This document shows, one piece after another, positions 1 to 10,479 of a DNA stretch of 64,000 bases. The notes below the pieces were generated by a model. That model saw only the letters and a program-made list of their open reading frames with translations, was not told where the DNA came from and ran no database searches. This DNA comes from Peromyscus leucopus. Taxonomy: Eukaryota; Chordata; Mammalia; Rodentia; Cricetidae. The position numbers and the translations under genes are program-made. The stretch lies in assembly GCF_004664715.2 (NCBI RefSeq), contig NC_051076.1, forward strand, positions 2,117,800 to 2,181,799. Direction: 5' to 3'. Numbering within the stretch: position 1 is the first letter of the stretch; the number at the start of each line of letters is the position of its first letter.

Positions 1-150
1 GTCTCTGATTCTTGTGCCTTCTCTTGGACTCTTTTCCTTCTATTTTTTGTCTGTTTTTTTTTTTTTTTTTTTTTTTTTTTGGCCAATTCCAATGTGTTAG
101 TTTTTGTTTTGTCTTCTTTTGTTTTATTATTATCCATCAGAAGCCTGTTT

Positions 151-312
151 ATTTTCTTTCTTTCATTTTTTCTTTCTTTTCGTTTTTTGTTTGTTTGTTT
201 TTCTAGACAGGGTTTCTTTTTATGTAGCCCTGGCTGTCCTGGGACTTGCTCTGTAGACCAGGCTGGCCTTGAACTTACAGAGATCCACTTGCCTCTGCCT
301 CCCAAGTGCTGG
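151..312 (-). mobile_element. B1 SINE (truncated), first of a tandem pair
   Basis: 7SL-derived SINE in reverse orientation. A T-rich tail (151-204) is followed by 'gacagggtttc', 'tgtagccctggctgtcct' and 'gaccaggctggcc'. It stops at 'agtgctgg' before the Pol III A box region, so the 5' end is missing. Confidence 0.92.
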
Positions 313-479
313 TCAAATTTTTGCTTGTTTTTTTTTCAAGAGAATGTTTTTTCTGTGTAATAGCCTTGGCTGTCCCAGAACTCAGTTTGTAGACCAAGCT
401 GACCTTGAACTCCCAGAGATATGCCTGCCTCTGCCTCCTGAGTGCTGGGATTAAAGGTGTGGTCCACCAAGCCAGGCTA
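313..479 (-). mobile_element. B1 SINE, second of a tandem pair
   Basis: A second reverse B1 directly abuts the first, with its own T-rich tail and a complete head ('gctgggattaaaggtgtgg', 'accaagccaggct'). The pair together replaces one point of the host L1. Confidence 0.92.
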
Positions 480-719
480 CCTGTTTGTTTTCTAATGAGA
501 GACATAAAGGGAGGGGAGATGGGGAGGAATTGGGAGGAGCAGAGGGAGGGGGAATTGTAATTTTTATGTGGATATATTATGTGGGCAAAGAAATCTATTT
601 TCAATAAAAGGAAAAAGAACCACAAAACATAGGTAGATATACATGCAGCCAGTCTTGAGGACCACTATTTATGAAAACATCAGATCTTAAGAGGGACTGA
701 TATATTTGTAAAATCTAGA

Positions 720-845
720 AATTACCACTTGCTAGTTAAAAATCCATGGGCAGGTCACTTAGTTTCCTTAAGTCTCATTTTTTTTATCTGTTAAATGGGG
801 ACACATATGTACCTTCCTCAAGGTAGCTGAATAGCAATTATCAGG
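720..845 (+). mobile_element. MIR SINE fragment
   Basis: Diverged copy of the ancient mammalian MIR: 'gggcaggtcacttagtttcc', a 'tctcat...atctgttaaatgggg' core and 'accttcctcaaggtagctga' match its central and 3' part in order. The rest of 616-1,464 looks single-copy apart from a short TTTG run at 1,033-1,062; no exon-like signal was seen. Confidence 0.7.
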
Positions 846-1464
846 GTTCCCCAGTGAACAGTGGTTAAAGTGGGTCTCAGCTGTTCTGCCTAATACGTTA
901 ACCACTTGTCACATGTAAATGTTTAAATTATACAGTTAAATTGTTTCTCAAGTTTCACTTTCACATTTCAAGTGTCTATCAGTTATAGGTGGCTAGTGGC
1001 TACCACGGTGTGTAGTAGTGATGTCCAACAATGTTTTTTGTTTGTTTGTTTGTTTGTTTTTTAATCTTAGAATGTTCCATTCACTGGAAAACTCCTCTTT
1101 TAGGCCTGCTTCAATAGGATCCAAGTATCCTCAGAGAAAATTCATTTCTAACCCTGTTTGGGAAAATCCAGCATTTCAGCCTCTACAAATTATCAGCGGA
1201 CCTTCTGGCTTGGGCAGACATGTGAAGGAAATCCAGGAACAAGGCTTTGTGCAAATACTTTTGTCTCTTGTTCCTTTAGACCCATAAATGAGCTTACCTG
1301 CAAGTAAACAGGCAGTGGGAACATCCAATCAATTGAGTACACTCTGATCTGGCTCCCCTTCCTGCCTCTTTTCTGAAGATACACTCACCATTTTTGCTGT
1401 TTAGTAAGTTTGTTAAGGTGGAACATTAACTTCTCTCCCATTTGTTACTGCTACTGGCAGCATA

Positions 1465-1900
1465 CTGTGTGTGTGAGTGTGTGTGTGTGTGAGTGTGTGC
1501 CTGTGTGAATGTGTGCGTGTGTATGTGTGTGTGCCTATGTGAGTGTGTGTGTGTTTATGTGAGTGTGTGTGTGTGTGCCTGTGTGTATTTGTGTGTGTGT
1601 GCCTGTGTGAGTGTGTGTGTGCCTGTGTGAGTGTGTGTGTGTGTGTGCCTGTGTGAGTGTGTGCTCGTGTGTATGTGTGTGTGTGTGCCTATGTGAGTGT
1701 GTGTGTTTATGTGATTGTGTGTGTGTGCCTGTGTGTATGTGTGTATGTGTGTGTGCCTGTGTGTGTGTGTGTGTGTGTGCCTGTGTGTGTGTGTGTGTGC
1801 TTATGTGAGTGTGTGTGTGCCTGTGTGAGTGTGTGTGCTTACATGAGTGTGTGTGTTTGTGCCTGTGTGAGTGTGTTTGAATGTGTGTGTGTATGGTGGA
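1465..1900. repeat. TG-rich minisatellite with GCCTGTGTGAGTGTGT variant unit
   Basis: About 435 bp of (TG)n regularly broken by 'gcctgtgtga' and 'gtgagtgtgtgt' blocks, giving a higher-order unit of roughly 20-35 bp. It creates long spurious ORFs on both strands (HTHT-rich or VCVC-rich). Length variation between individuals is likely. Confidence 0.95.
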
Positions 1901-2114
1901 AAGTGCAAGAGTCAGATGATAGAACAACCTGGCACTGATAGGAAATATTACTATCAGTTGGAAGGAAAAGGCCATAACTAGGCATACTTTAAGGTCTTAG
2001 ATGTAGTATTTATTCCAGGTATTTGGTAGGTCTTCTATTCTAAAAGTCTTTACTACCATTTTTGGTTTGCCTGTAGTATATGAGAGCATAAAGTTCTGAA
2101 GTTCAAACCATGTA

Positions 2115-2238
2115 CTAATATTGGTTTGATAAGAGACCTGAGATGATTTTCTTAACCTTCCTAAACCTTGATTTTTCCATTTAAAAAATGGGATCAGTGT
2201 TGGTGTCTATATCTCATAGAATTAATTAAAAAATTGTG

Positions 2239-2283
<45 letters not shown>
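2115..2283 (+). mobile_element. MIR fragment followed by (TG)n
   Basis: 'ttcttaaccttcctaaacct', 'tttccatttaaaaaatggga' and 'atctcatagaattaatt' match the MIR core and 3' part. A pure (TG)n microsatellite follows at 2,240-2,283. Confidence 0.65.
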
Positions 2284-2285
<2 letters not shown>

Positions 2286-2344
2286 CCTTATAATACAGTC
2301 TACTACTGGGGAAATTCTCTATGAATTAAAAAAATATTTTAAGA

Positions 2345-2510
2345 TTAAGTTTGGGATGGTGGTGAATATCTGTAATTCTGGCATTTGCGAAGTGGAGGCA
2401 GAGTTCAGAGTTCAAGTTTAGCAGTGACTTCATAGCAGGCCAGTCTGAGCCACAGCTGTCTCAGACAAACAGACACCAGATAAAAAGACAGACATAAAAG
2501 AAAAGAAGAT
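2345..2510 (+). mobile_element. Degenerate B1-like SINE
   Basis: 'gggatggtggtgaatatctg', 'tggcatttgcgaagtggagg' and 'gccagtctgagccac' follow the B1 order but with heavy divergence, and the tail is A-rich. It may be a proto-B1 or RSINE derivative. Confidence 0.5.
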
Positions 2511-3607
2511 TATTTTACTGTCAGTTGACAGACAATGTGACACCAAATATTATACATAGTATTTTACATATCCTCAACAGGACTTCAAAGTGTATTTAAA
2601 ATCCGACGTTCTCATCCTCTTGCCTGTCTTTTAGAACGAGGAGGCCTCTTTCTCCGAGAGCATTTATAGCTGCTGTGTTGTATAAGCCTGAGCTCACTGT
2701 GCTGCTGTACCAGTCAAGTGCAGGCCAGCAGCTGGGAAAGCAGCAAAGTCTGAAGAGCAAGTGGAGCCTGCCTGGAGTCACTGTGTGTTAAAAATTGCTA
2801 ATAGAGCCAAGCAGTCTCAAGACTAAGGTTGGTAGAGGTTCCTGATGTAAGGAGACCATAACCTGCCTCTCAAACTTGTTTTGTCTCGCAGAAAGGATGT
2901 TTTTGTTGGCAAAGCTACTTTGTTATTTTTTAACACTAAAACATGGCATAGCTTTGGGATTTTAAATTATTTATATATTTCACACTATTTCGTAACTCGT
3001 GAGACTGTGTGCAGTGCCTTAAAGCACTGAAAATCAGCCCAGCGAGTTGGGGGTTATCATTTATTTTTAGTCAGGAAGCTGTGCTGCTTCATATAGCTGT
3101 TTTCCCAGCTGAAATAACACAGCAGATTGGTGATGTTTGAACACTGTTAATTGCTGAATGTTCTTAAACTAGTAAAAAGGTCTGATTAACTGGAAGCCAA
3201 ACAGTAACCCAAACAGACCAGAGCACGTGTGATAAGATAAACACTCTATTAACCTTAAACCTCCCCTTTGGATCATTTTCTGGTGGTGTGAAATGTTAAC
3301 CTAAAATGTTTTATTTTCCATTTAGGAAAATGTTCGGCACATGAAAAACTGAAGTGTTGGTGTATGACTAGTAGTTGGTTATTAGCAATGCTAGCAGAAT
3401 ACCATTAGTTTATGAGGATTAATAACAAAGATTAGATCATCTCAGAAACCCCTGATTTACAGTTCATCCTGTATCTTCCCAGTTCTCTTTAGAAAATTAC
3501 AAATAATAATTTAACCAAGAACAAAGAGCTTTCCATACAATGTAATTTGGGTTCTTTATGAATCATTTTTTATCTCAAGGCTAGAAAATGTTTTAGAATA
3601 AAACTCT
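2511..3607. other. Single-copy stretch with a clustered E-box/GATA site
   Basis: About 1.1 kb in which I recognise no repeat and no ORF of note. It holds an E-box CACGTG (3,224-3,229) followed directly by two overlapping GATA-type sites (3,230-3,240), with homeodomain-like TAATTG/GATTAA motifs nearby. Whether it is conserved cannot be judged from one sequence. Confidence 0.35.
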
Positions 3608-3752
3608 ATAGCTAGGCAGTGGTAGCGCACTCCTTTAATCATAGCACTTGGAGGCAGAGGCTGGTGGATCTCTGAGTTCGAAGACAGCCTGGTCTACAGA
3701 GTGAGTTCCAGGACAACCAGGGCTACACAGAGAAACCCTGACTCTAAAGAAC
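3608..3752 (+). mobile_element. B1 SINE
   Basis: Near full-length: 'gctaggcagtggtagcgcac', 'cagcctggtctacagagtga', 'gggctacacagagaaaccct'. The A and B box regions of the Pol III promoter are recognisable. The 500 bp downstream (3,753-4,262) shows nothing identifiable. Confidence 0.95.
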
Positions 3753-4262
3753 AGAATAAAACTTTACTTCTGCTCACACTTTCAAATAATCATTGGAAAT
3801 ATAGCTGTAAATTTCCTTCCATTGTCTATGTTCCAGAACATTCATGTTAAAATTAGGTTTGAGCTTTTTAAATTTTAAATTAAGCATTAATGATGTGAAC
3901 CATGCTTATTCTTTTAAACTTGAGACAGAGGCTGGACAAGAGTGGCCAGATTACAGTGTAATGTCCAACCAAGAAATGTCAGGTTAGAGCAATGCCAGCT
4001 TGCCTTTTTAGCTTAAACAAATGTTTTAAACTGTTTGTGTCTTGTATTGACAAGGAAACTTCCTCATTAATAATACATAGAGACAAACTACTTTTCTAAA
4101 ATTCTTTCTGGCCCAGAAATTCAATGTGCTTAATTCTTAAAAATTTGATGAAACTTACTTCCTTGACTCACTATCCGAAAAAAAGCAAGTGGAAAAAACA
4201 AAAACTTCTAAAAGTACCGTAAGCTACAGTTAAGAATTCAGATACATTACCTTCCAGGCTTT

Positions 4263-4470
4263 TGGTCTGTGCTTTAAAAAGTTAAAGTTGAAGGTTGACA
4301 GAATGGCTCTTGCTGACAAGCCTGGAGACTCCCATAGCGGGAAAGAGAGAACTGACTTCCAAACAACTTGTCTTCTGACTTCAACACAAATGACATGGCA
4401 TATGCATACACACACACACACAAACACACACACACACCACACACACAAGTAAATGTAATTTTAAAAATAG
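4263..4470 (+). mobile_element. tRNA-derived SINE, B3/B2-type
   Basis: Contains the family block 'gagagaactgacttccaaac', 'ttgtcttctgacttcaacac' and 'gacatggcatatgcatacac', ending in an imperfect (CA)n (4,408-4,447) and an A-rich tail. The tRNA-like head is badly decayed. Confidence 0.75.
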
Positions 4471-4589
4471 AGTTGAGCTTAAAAAACATATACATATTCT
4501 TAGTATACTGTTTAGAAGCTATTTATAAACATTTTTAAATGATTGTGAATATCAGCATGTATTTTCCTGTTGGACATTTTCATGGTATC

Positions 4590-4850
4590 CTTGGTAGTAC
4601 TGCTCATTGGTAGAGCATATATCCACATTCACATGTATAAATTTTAGTATAAGGGTCACTCCTTTCTCTGTCTTAAGTATTATTTCTATAAACTAGACTC
4701 TCAGGAGTAGAATGCCAGGTCAGAAGGCTGAAAATGTTAAGGTCCTTCTGTATATGCTTTTCCAAGGAACTAACTAAACTGTACCATAAAATTACACTAT
4801 AGGAAAAATAGCAATTTTACCACAATCTGGACAACATTGAATGATTTTAC
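4590..4850 (-). mobile_element. Ancient L1 fragment (probable)
   Basis: 'ctcaggagtagaatgccagg' and the following text resemble the antisense of the old mammalian L1 3' region (the 'aggagtggaattgctgggtc' block). Highly diverged; the boundaries are estimates. Confidence 0.45.
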
Positions 4851-5359
4851 CAAGAATTCAATGAATGATTGTCTTGTGTTTGGTATGTTAGGATTTGTAA
4901 TTTTAACTAATCAATTTTAACTAATTATTCCAGATGGCCAGTTTGCTCACACTGAGAAGAGCTATATCATGTTCATACAAATGGTGAACTTTAAAATTGA
5001 AGGTTGGCTTGGCACAGACTGGATCATGATCCGAGAGCACCTAAGTATAATAACACCATCTTTTCATTTATTTTACTCTGGCCACTTTTAGAAAGTATTT
5101 GAGGCAATGGTGGGTTCCACTTTCAGAAATAGCTGAGATAGATATTGCTGAGCTTCCCCATTTTAGATAAAAACCAAAGACAGAGACGCTAGAAGTAGCT
5201 ACTTGTGGTACAGAAGAGCAAACAGAAGCATAGGGGCCCCTTTGGAACATTCTTGCTTGCAGAGAGTGAGGAAACTTAAGTAAAACCCAAAAGCCAAGGA
5301 CAAGCTATTTACATTATCTGATTTCATTTTTACCATTAAGCTATAGCACCCAAACTGTG

Positions 5360-5548
5360 TATTATTGGCATAAATGCAGAAATATAGCAATGAAATAGAA
5401 TAGCAAGTTCAGAAATAGATCCCCCCAACAGTGTTCAACCAACCAAATAACTGTATGGAAAAGTGAACTTTGACCCTTCAGCACTTATACAGACATTAAC
5501 TCAAGATGGATTAATGCAAAAGCTAAAGCTATATTTATGACATTGGGT
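5360..5548 (+). mobile_element. Ancient L1 ORF2 3' part (segment 1)
   Basis: 'aatagaatagcaagttcaga', 'aatagatcc' and 'attaactcaagatggattaa' match the C-terminal ORF2 DNA of old mammalian L1 in sense orientation. The element continues after a MER20 insertion. The reading frame is destroyed. Confidence 0.75.
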
Positions 5549-5740
5549 TATACCAGTAGTTCTCAGAAATTTCATATCCCAAAGTCAATTGCCAATGTGT
5601 GGAGATATATTTGGTAGTTATAGCTGATATAACTGATATCTAGAAGGCAGTGGCTTCTACTATATTCTGCAAGGCATGGGATATCCTTCCAAGAAAGTTC
5701 AAATGTCAGTAGTGCCAACTTGGAGAAAGTCTAGTTCAAG
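5549..5740 (+). mobile_element. MER20-like hAT DNA transposon
   Basis: 'cagtagttctcagaaatt', 'attgccaatgtgtggagata', 'gatatctagaaggcagtggc' and 'gtcagtagtgccaacttgga' follow the MER20 consensus order (non-autonomous hAT-Charlie) almost end to end. It interrupts the older L1. Confidence 0.75.
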
Positions 5741-6600
5741 CAACAATTTCTTAAGTGAGTTATAAAAATTATGTATCATAAAATAAAACAACTGATAAAA
5801 CAGCAAAGCTTAAGATTTTTGTTCTGTGAAATATACATCAGAAAATGAAAAAAGTCATCAGCATGAAGGAAATATTTGGAAATGTATCTGAGAAAATATT
5901 TGCTCTAAAATATATGAAGAGCTCATATACAGAATAATAAGGAATAAACATTATGCAAAGTTTTTTAGTCAGTATCTTAGAGAATAACATACACATATAT
6001 CCATGAAGGTGATGAATAGTTGCTTAGTGCCACTTGTCGATGAAATGTAAATTAATGTCATGATGTGGTGTCATTTCATACAACCAGTATGACTACAGTG
6101 AAAAAGCCTGACAACGTGAAGTGATGACAAAGACATGGGCATTGGAATGCTCATACATTGTTGATAAGGTTATAAAATGGCTGAATTACTCAAAAAAAAC
6201 TTGATACTGTCTCACATTATAAACATATACTGACCTTACCACTAGTGTATAGAGATTTGTTCAAGAGAAATGAAAAATTATGTGTGTACAAAGAGTTGTG
6301 TGCCTGTTTTTATAAGCATATTATTCACAATAATTTAAAGAGAAACAAATTAATCGGCTAAAGGATAGACAATTTCAGAATACTATTTTGCAAGAAAAAC
6401 AAAAGGAGATATTGATGTACAACAGTAATAGGGAAAAATTCAAAATGATAAGGATAAATTTAAAAAGCTATGCTAAATGAAGGAAGGTACAATATTGTAT
6501 TCAGAATAATTCTACTTACATGGAATTCTAGAAAAGGTAGAATCATAGTGACAAGAGAGCAGTAGCTTGATGTTGAATGTTAAGGGGCAGAGAGGGGAGA
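5741..6600 (+). mobile_element. Ancient L1 ORF2 end and 3' UTR (segment 2)
   Basis: Sense-strand remnants run in order: 'gagaaaatatttgctctaaa', 'gctcatacattgttgataag', 'ttgttcaagagaaatgaaaa' and 'tacttacatggaattctaga'. This is the typical succession at the end of L1M elements. Many indels and stops; no coding potential. Confidence 0.75.
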
Positions 6601-6639
6601 GAGAGAAAGAGAGAGGGAGTTTGCAAAATGGTTTTGCTA

Positions 6640-6735
6640 TTAGATCAGGCTGGTCAGGCTGGCCTTCACTTTGTTATCCTCCTGCCTCAGCTTTCTGAGT
6701 GCTGATATTACAGGCCCATGCCACCAGCTGTCTAA
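6640..6735 (-). mobile_element. Old B1-related SINE
   Basis: 'caggctggccttcactttgt', 'tcctcctgcctcagctttct' and 'gagtgctgatattacaggc' in reverse orientation; diverged, probably B1F/PB1 age. Confidence 0.7.
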
Positions 6736-6852
6736 AGAAGACACATTTAAGGCTGGTGCAAATATACTATATTTCAAGTGGTGTGATGGTCACATGACTG
6801 TGTACAACTGTGTGCAACCAATTCCTTGAATTGTTTATGTAAAGTGAATTTT

Positions 6853-6957
6853 TACCAGGTATGATGGCTCATTTCTGCAGCCCCAGCTCTTAGGAGGACC
6901 TTGAGTTTGAGGTAGCCTGGATCACACAATGAGACTCTAGCTAAAAAGAAAGAAAAA
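6853..6957 (+). mobile_element. Old B1-related SINE with internal deletion
   Basis: 'taccaggtatgatggctcat' head, 'ccagctcttaggagga' and 'gtagcctggatcacacaatg', ending in an A-rich tail. About 30 bp of the middle is missing. Confidence 0.7.
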
Positions 6958-7164
6958 AGTAGATCATATGTTTGCAAATACAAAGTGAAAAATAGTTTGA
7001 GTGTTGAGTATAAAATTAGTATCAGGTTATTAAAAGAATATGAACCAAATAATAATGGATAAAGTTAAATATATCTATAAAACAGCTAAGAATAGTTCTA
7101 TAATTGGGTACAATATTTAGCTGCAAGGCTCAGTAGCTAATACAAAATGAAATCTGCTTGTGAG

Positions 7165-7445
7165 CATTGGCTACTTTTGGATAGCTATGATCAAAATACC
7201 CAGCAGCACAACTTAAAGGAGGAAAGACGTAGTTTGCTCACTCTGTCAGAGGCTTTGGTCCATGACTGCTGGCCTCCTGAGCCTGAGCAGAGCATCATGG
7301 TAGTAGGGCATGTGGTAGACAAGGTTTCTCACTGTATGTCTGGCAGGAGGGCAGGGACCCAGTGCCAGACACAACCTTCAAAGACAGGCCTGCGGTCACT
7401 GCCTTCTTCCCACTAGGCCCCATCTCCCCAAATGAAGCTACCAGC
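7165..7445 (-). mobile_element. MaLR-type LTR fragment
   Basis: 'agctatgatcaaaataccca', 'gagcagagcatcatggtagt' and 'aggccccatctccccaa' follow the reverse complement of MST/ORR1-like MaLR LTRs. It is an older, more diverged relative of the copies near 25.7 and 29.7 kb. Confidence 0.55.
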
Positions 7446-7507
7446 TGGGGATAAGAGATTCTGATGTGAGACTGCATATGCAAAGCATAACAATGTGCTG
7501 TAGACTG

Positions 7508-7758
7508 CCTTCCTTCCTTCCTTCCTTCCTTCCTTCCTTCCTTCCTTCCTTCCTTCCTTCCTTCCTTCCTCCTCCCTCCCTCCCTCCTCCCTCCTCCTCC
7601 CTCCCTTCCTTTCTTCCTCCCTCCCTCCCCCCCTCCCTCCCTCCCTCCCACCCTCCCTCCCTCCTTCTCTCCCTCCTTCCTTCCTTTCTTTCTTTTACTT
7701 TTTTCCTTCCTTTCTTCTCTCCTCCTCCTCCTCCTCCTCGTTTCTTCTTTTTCCCCAA
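7508..7758. repeat. Polypyrimidine tract, (CCTT)n/(CCCT)n/(TCC)n
   Basis: About 250 bp of almost uninterrupted C/T. It begins with roughly 16 CCTT units, then CCCT and CTC mixtures, then TCC repeats. Mirror-symmetric homopurine/homopyrimidine DNA of this length can adopt triplex (H-DNA) forms. It gives rise to spurious proline/serine-rich and lysine/glycine-rich ORFs. Confidence 0.97.
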
Positions 7759-7815
7759 AAAGGGTTATTCCTAGCCTGGAATTCTCTAATGTCTTCCCTC
7801 ACACTCCCTCCTGAA

Positions 7816-8205
7816 TGTAGCTAGAGTTTTCCTGCCTTGCCCACAGTCAGGACAAATCTTTGTCACCCGCTAGTCCCACAGCCGCTCAGACCCAACCAAG
7901 TTAACACAGATACTTATATTGCTTACAAACCGTATGGCCGTGGCAGGCTTCTTGCTAACTGTTCTTATCGCTTAAATTAATCCATTTCCATAAATCTATA
8001 CCTTGCCACGTGGCTGGTGGCTTACCGGCATCTTCATATGCTGCTGGTCATGGCGGCGGCTGGCAGTGTCTCTCCGCCTCAGCCTTCTGCTTCCCAGAAT
8101 TCTCCTCTCTCCTTGTCCCACCTACTTCCTGCCTGGCCACTGCCCAATCAGTGTTTTATTTATTGACCAATCAGAGCAATTTGACATACAGACCATCCTA
8201 CAGCA
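7816..8205 (-). mobile_element. Cricetid class II-like solo LTR
   Basis: A 390 bp element running TG...CA and flanked by a perfect 6 bp target duplication, 'cctgaa', at 7,810-7,815 and 8,206-8,211. In its own sense it begins 'tgctgtaggatggtctgtat', contains 'tgattggccagtggccaggc' and 'aatggattaatttaagcg', and ends in 'tctagctaca'. I know this high-copy family from hamster and Peromyscus sequence. Six-base duplications fit ERVK (class II) integrases. No internal region is adjacent, so it is a solo LTR. Confidence 0.8.
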
Positions 8206-8704
8206 CCTGAATTCTGAAATCATGGCCATGTGTCACGTCCAGCTGCTTTGGTATGTCTCGATGGTAAGATGTGGGAGGGAAGAGGCTGGTCCCAAGGCAT
8301 TGCTTTGCTGCTTTCAGATGGGTGGCAGAGGCGACAATCTCTCATTCAACTAGTTTTTGAGTATACATTAAGATAATACTAAAACAGTGTCTCAAAATTG
8401 GCTGAGCAATCCTAAACTTTTAGCGGTAAGACCCAATACTCCTCTATGATAATTTTCCTCTCCCTGGTGAATCAATCTCATCTTTCATGACCTCCTTCAC
8501 AGTGATAATTATTTTCTTGATTCTGATAATGTTATAATAGTTTGTCTAGACACCTACTTATTCTAAAATTTACCTACAAAAATATCAACACTGAGAAGTT
8601 TGTAGAAGGGCACACTGGTATGTAATTATACTGAACCAAATGAAGACATCTATTATCACTGTCACAGTTGTTAGTGATGTGAATTGAGTCTCTCATGTCA
8701 TAAC
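8206..8704. other. Single-copy stretch, nothing recognised
   Basis: No repeat family, RNA gene or convincing ORF was seen between the solo LTR and the URR1 element. Confidence 0.4.
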
Positions 8705-9056
8705 AGCTGTCTTAGAGTTTCTATTGCTTTGCTTCAAAGCACCATGACCATGACAACTCTTATAAAGGAAAACATTTAATTGGAGATGGCTTGCAGTTCT
8801 GAGATTTAGTCCATTATCATTATGGCAGGAAGCATGGTGGCATGCAGACAGACATAGTGCTGGAGAAGTAGCTGTGTATTCTACATCTTGATCTGCAGGC
8901 AGCAGAAATGAATGTTACATTAGACCTGGCCTGAACATTTGAGTCCTCAAAACTTGCTACTTTGTGACACACTTCCTCCAACAAAGCCACATCTCTTAAT
9001 AGTGCCACTCCCTATGAGCCTGTGGGGCCATTTTCATTCAAACTATCATAGCAGTG
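8705..9056 (+). mobile_element. URR1-type rodent DNA transposon
   Basis: 'gtttctattgctttgcttca', 'caccatgaccatgacaactc', 'gacacacttcctccaaca' and 'tagtgccactccctatgagc' match the URR1 hAT-derived family. Two other copies lie at about 21.2 and 49.85 kb in the same orientation. Confidence 0.85.
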
Positions 9057-10479
9057 ATTAGCAAACTTGGTGAACACAGAATCAACTCTATCATATATTC
9101 AGATATATGTGTATATATCCCCATGCTCCCTAGACAGATAATCTGATTCACGTTGGCTGGACTGGGGCTGAGGATTATTCCTTCTAATAACTTAATTAGA
9201 ATCCATATGTAAGCAATTCAGAATCCAGCTGGTTTACAGACAACACTTTTAAAACATTGGCCTGTACTTGAACCTCTTACATATTTTCAAACCTTATTTA
9301 TTCCCACTCATCAGTGTTAGTCCAGTGCTACCTACTAAAGTATTTGCTTAAAGGCTCAATGTATTGATAATAAGTAAGTGGCAAACTGTATTCAATATGG
9401 TAATTAATACACTGGTGCTGCTCAAAAATCTCTAAACAAAATTATTATAGTGCTTTAGTATATAGCGATTTAACAGAGTATCTAAGGGTTGGCTGTTGGT
9501 GCAGTGAGCTCCTACTAAAGACTGGGTTCATTTCCTGTGAACTACATTCTGATGTTTGATTCACATATTTACCAGGGGAAATTATTAAGCCGTCTGTCAG
9601 ACATATTTATCACTAAAGAGAGTGTCTTTTTTCAGAGCCTCGGCTTAGATTTCAACAGGACTTACCCTCCTGCTCATCTCACCTTCTTTTCTCTGACACT
9701 ATCTCTGTGTATCAGAAATTTACATTTGAGAGAAACAGCATTTGTGAAATAGAACCTTCTTACACATGGTTATGTATTGATGGTGTAGAGATAACTTAAT
9801 CACAGGGTTCCAGATGAAAGCCTGGTTATTTCTCTTAGCCTCTGTTCATTGTCTGCCCAAGTCTATTTGAATAGCCAGGTGTGATAACAGAACTAACAGA
9901 AGGTAGACGTGGCTTGGCATGAACAGAAACTGTAGGTATAGAGAACCTTAGTTCAAAGCACTCAGAGAGGCTGAATCTACTCACTGACTCAGGAGTCTCT
10001 TGCTTCCCATTTCCACCATGGGAGTTTCGAGTGCTGTCCGCTGTCGTTTTCACTGTCTTCTTTGGATTTCCTTGGTCTTTCACTACCTATATCCAGGAAG
10101 ACCTTGCCACATGTGGAACCTCTGTTTTATAGTTATTTCATCAAAAACTCTTTTCTGTCGAAATGTCAGCATACTGAAGACAAGGTATTGAGACTGATTA
10201 AGAGTTCTGTAAAAAGATGAGTCAGCTGCTGTAAAATGGCTCATGTGTCTTTTTCTCTGAATTGGAAGACTGAAAAATATATAACATTTCCTAGGGACTT
10301 CGGAGAGGTGGGGAGTTGGAATGAGTAGGGAGAGTGAGAGTCATAAGGTTGAGGAGAATAAAGAGATTTTGGAAGTTGTACTCTGGCCCTATAATGGAAT
10401 ACTAAATGATAAAGAGAAAAGGGACTCAAAGGATTTAGGAAGGTCAATGATCCATTTACTTGACTTTATAAAACAACAA
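9057..10479. other. Single-copy stretch
   Basis: About 1.4 kb without an identifiable repeat. A small ORF with a good Kozak context starts at 10,018 (see findings). No promoter or splice pattern supports a gene. Confidence 0.4.

Larger units (their letters stand above)
1..615 (+). mobile_element. Rodent L1 (Lx-type) 3' UTR and 3' end, split by B1s
   Basis: The left edge reads as the distal 3' UTR of a rodent L1 ('gtctctgattcttgtgcc', then 'gtgttagtttttgtttt'). It resumes at about 480 with 'ctaatgagagacataaag', the GA-rich stretch and 'caataaaagg', which holds the poly(A) signal AATAAA at 603-608. The element starts left of the window. Its body at 151-479 is occupied by two B1 SINEs, and the 7 bp 'cctgttt' is repeated at 144-150 and 480-486, so they look inserted. 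A run of about 27 T at 54-80 is an expansion inside the element. No coding sequence is present. Confidence 0.85.

Noticed and set aside
1535..1975. 146-codon H/T-rich antisense ORF
   Set aside because: Direct translation of the CA/TG minisatellite.
7295..7774. Lysine/glycine- and serine/proline-rich ORFs on both strands
   Set aside because: Translation of the polypyrimidine tract.
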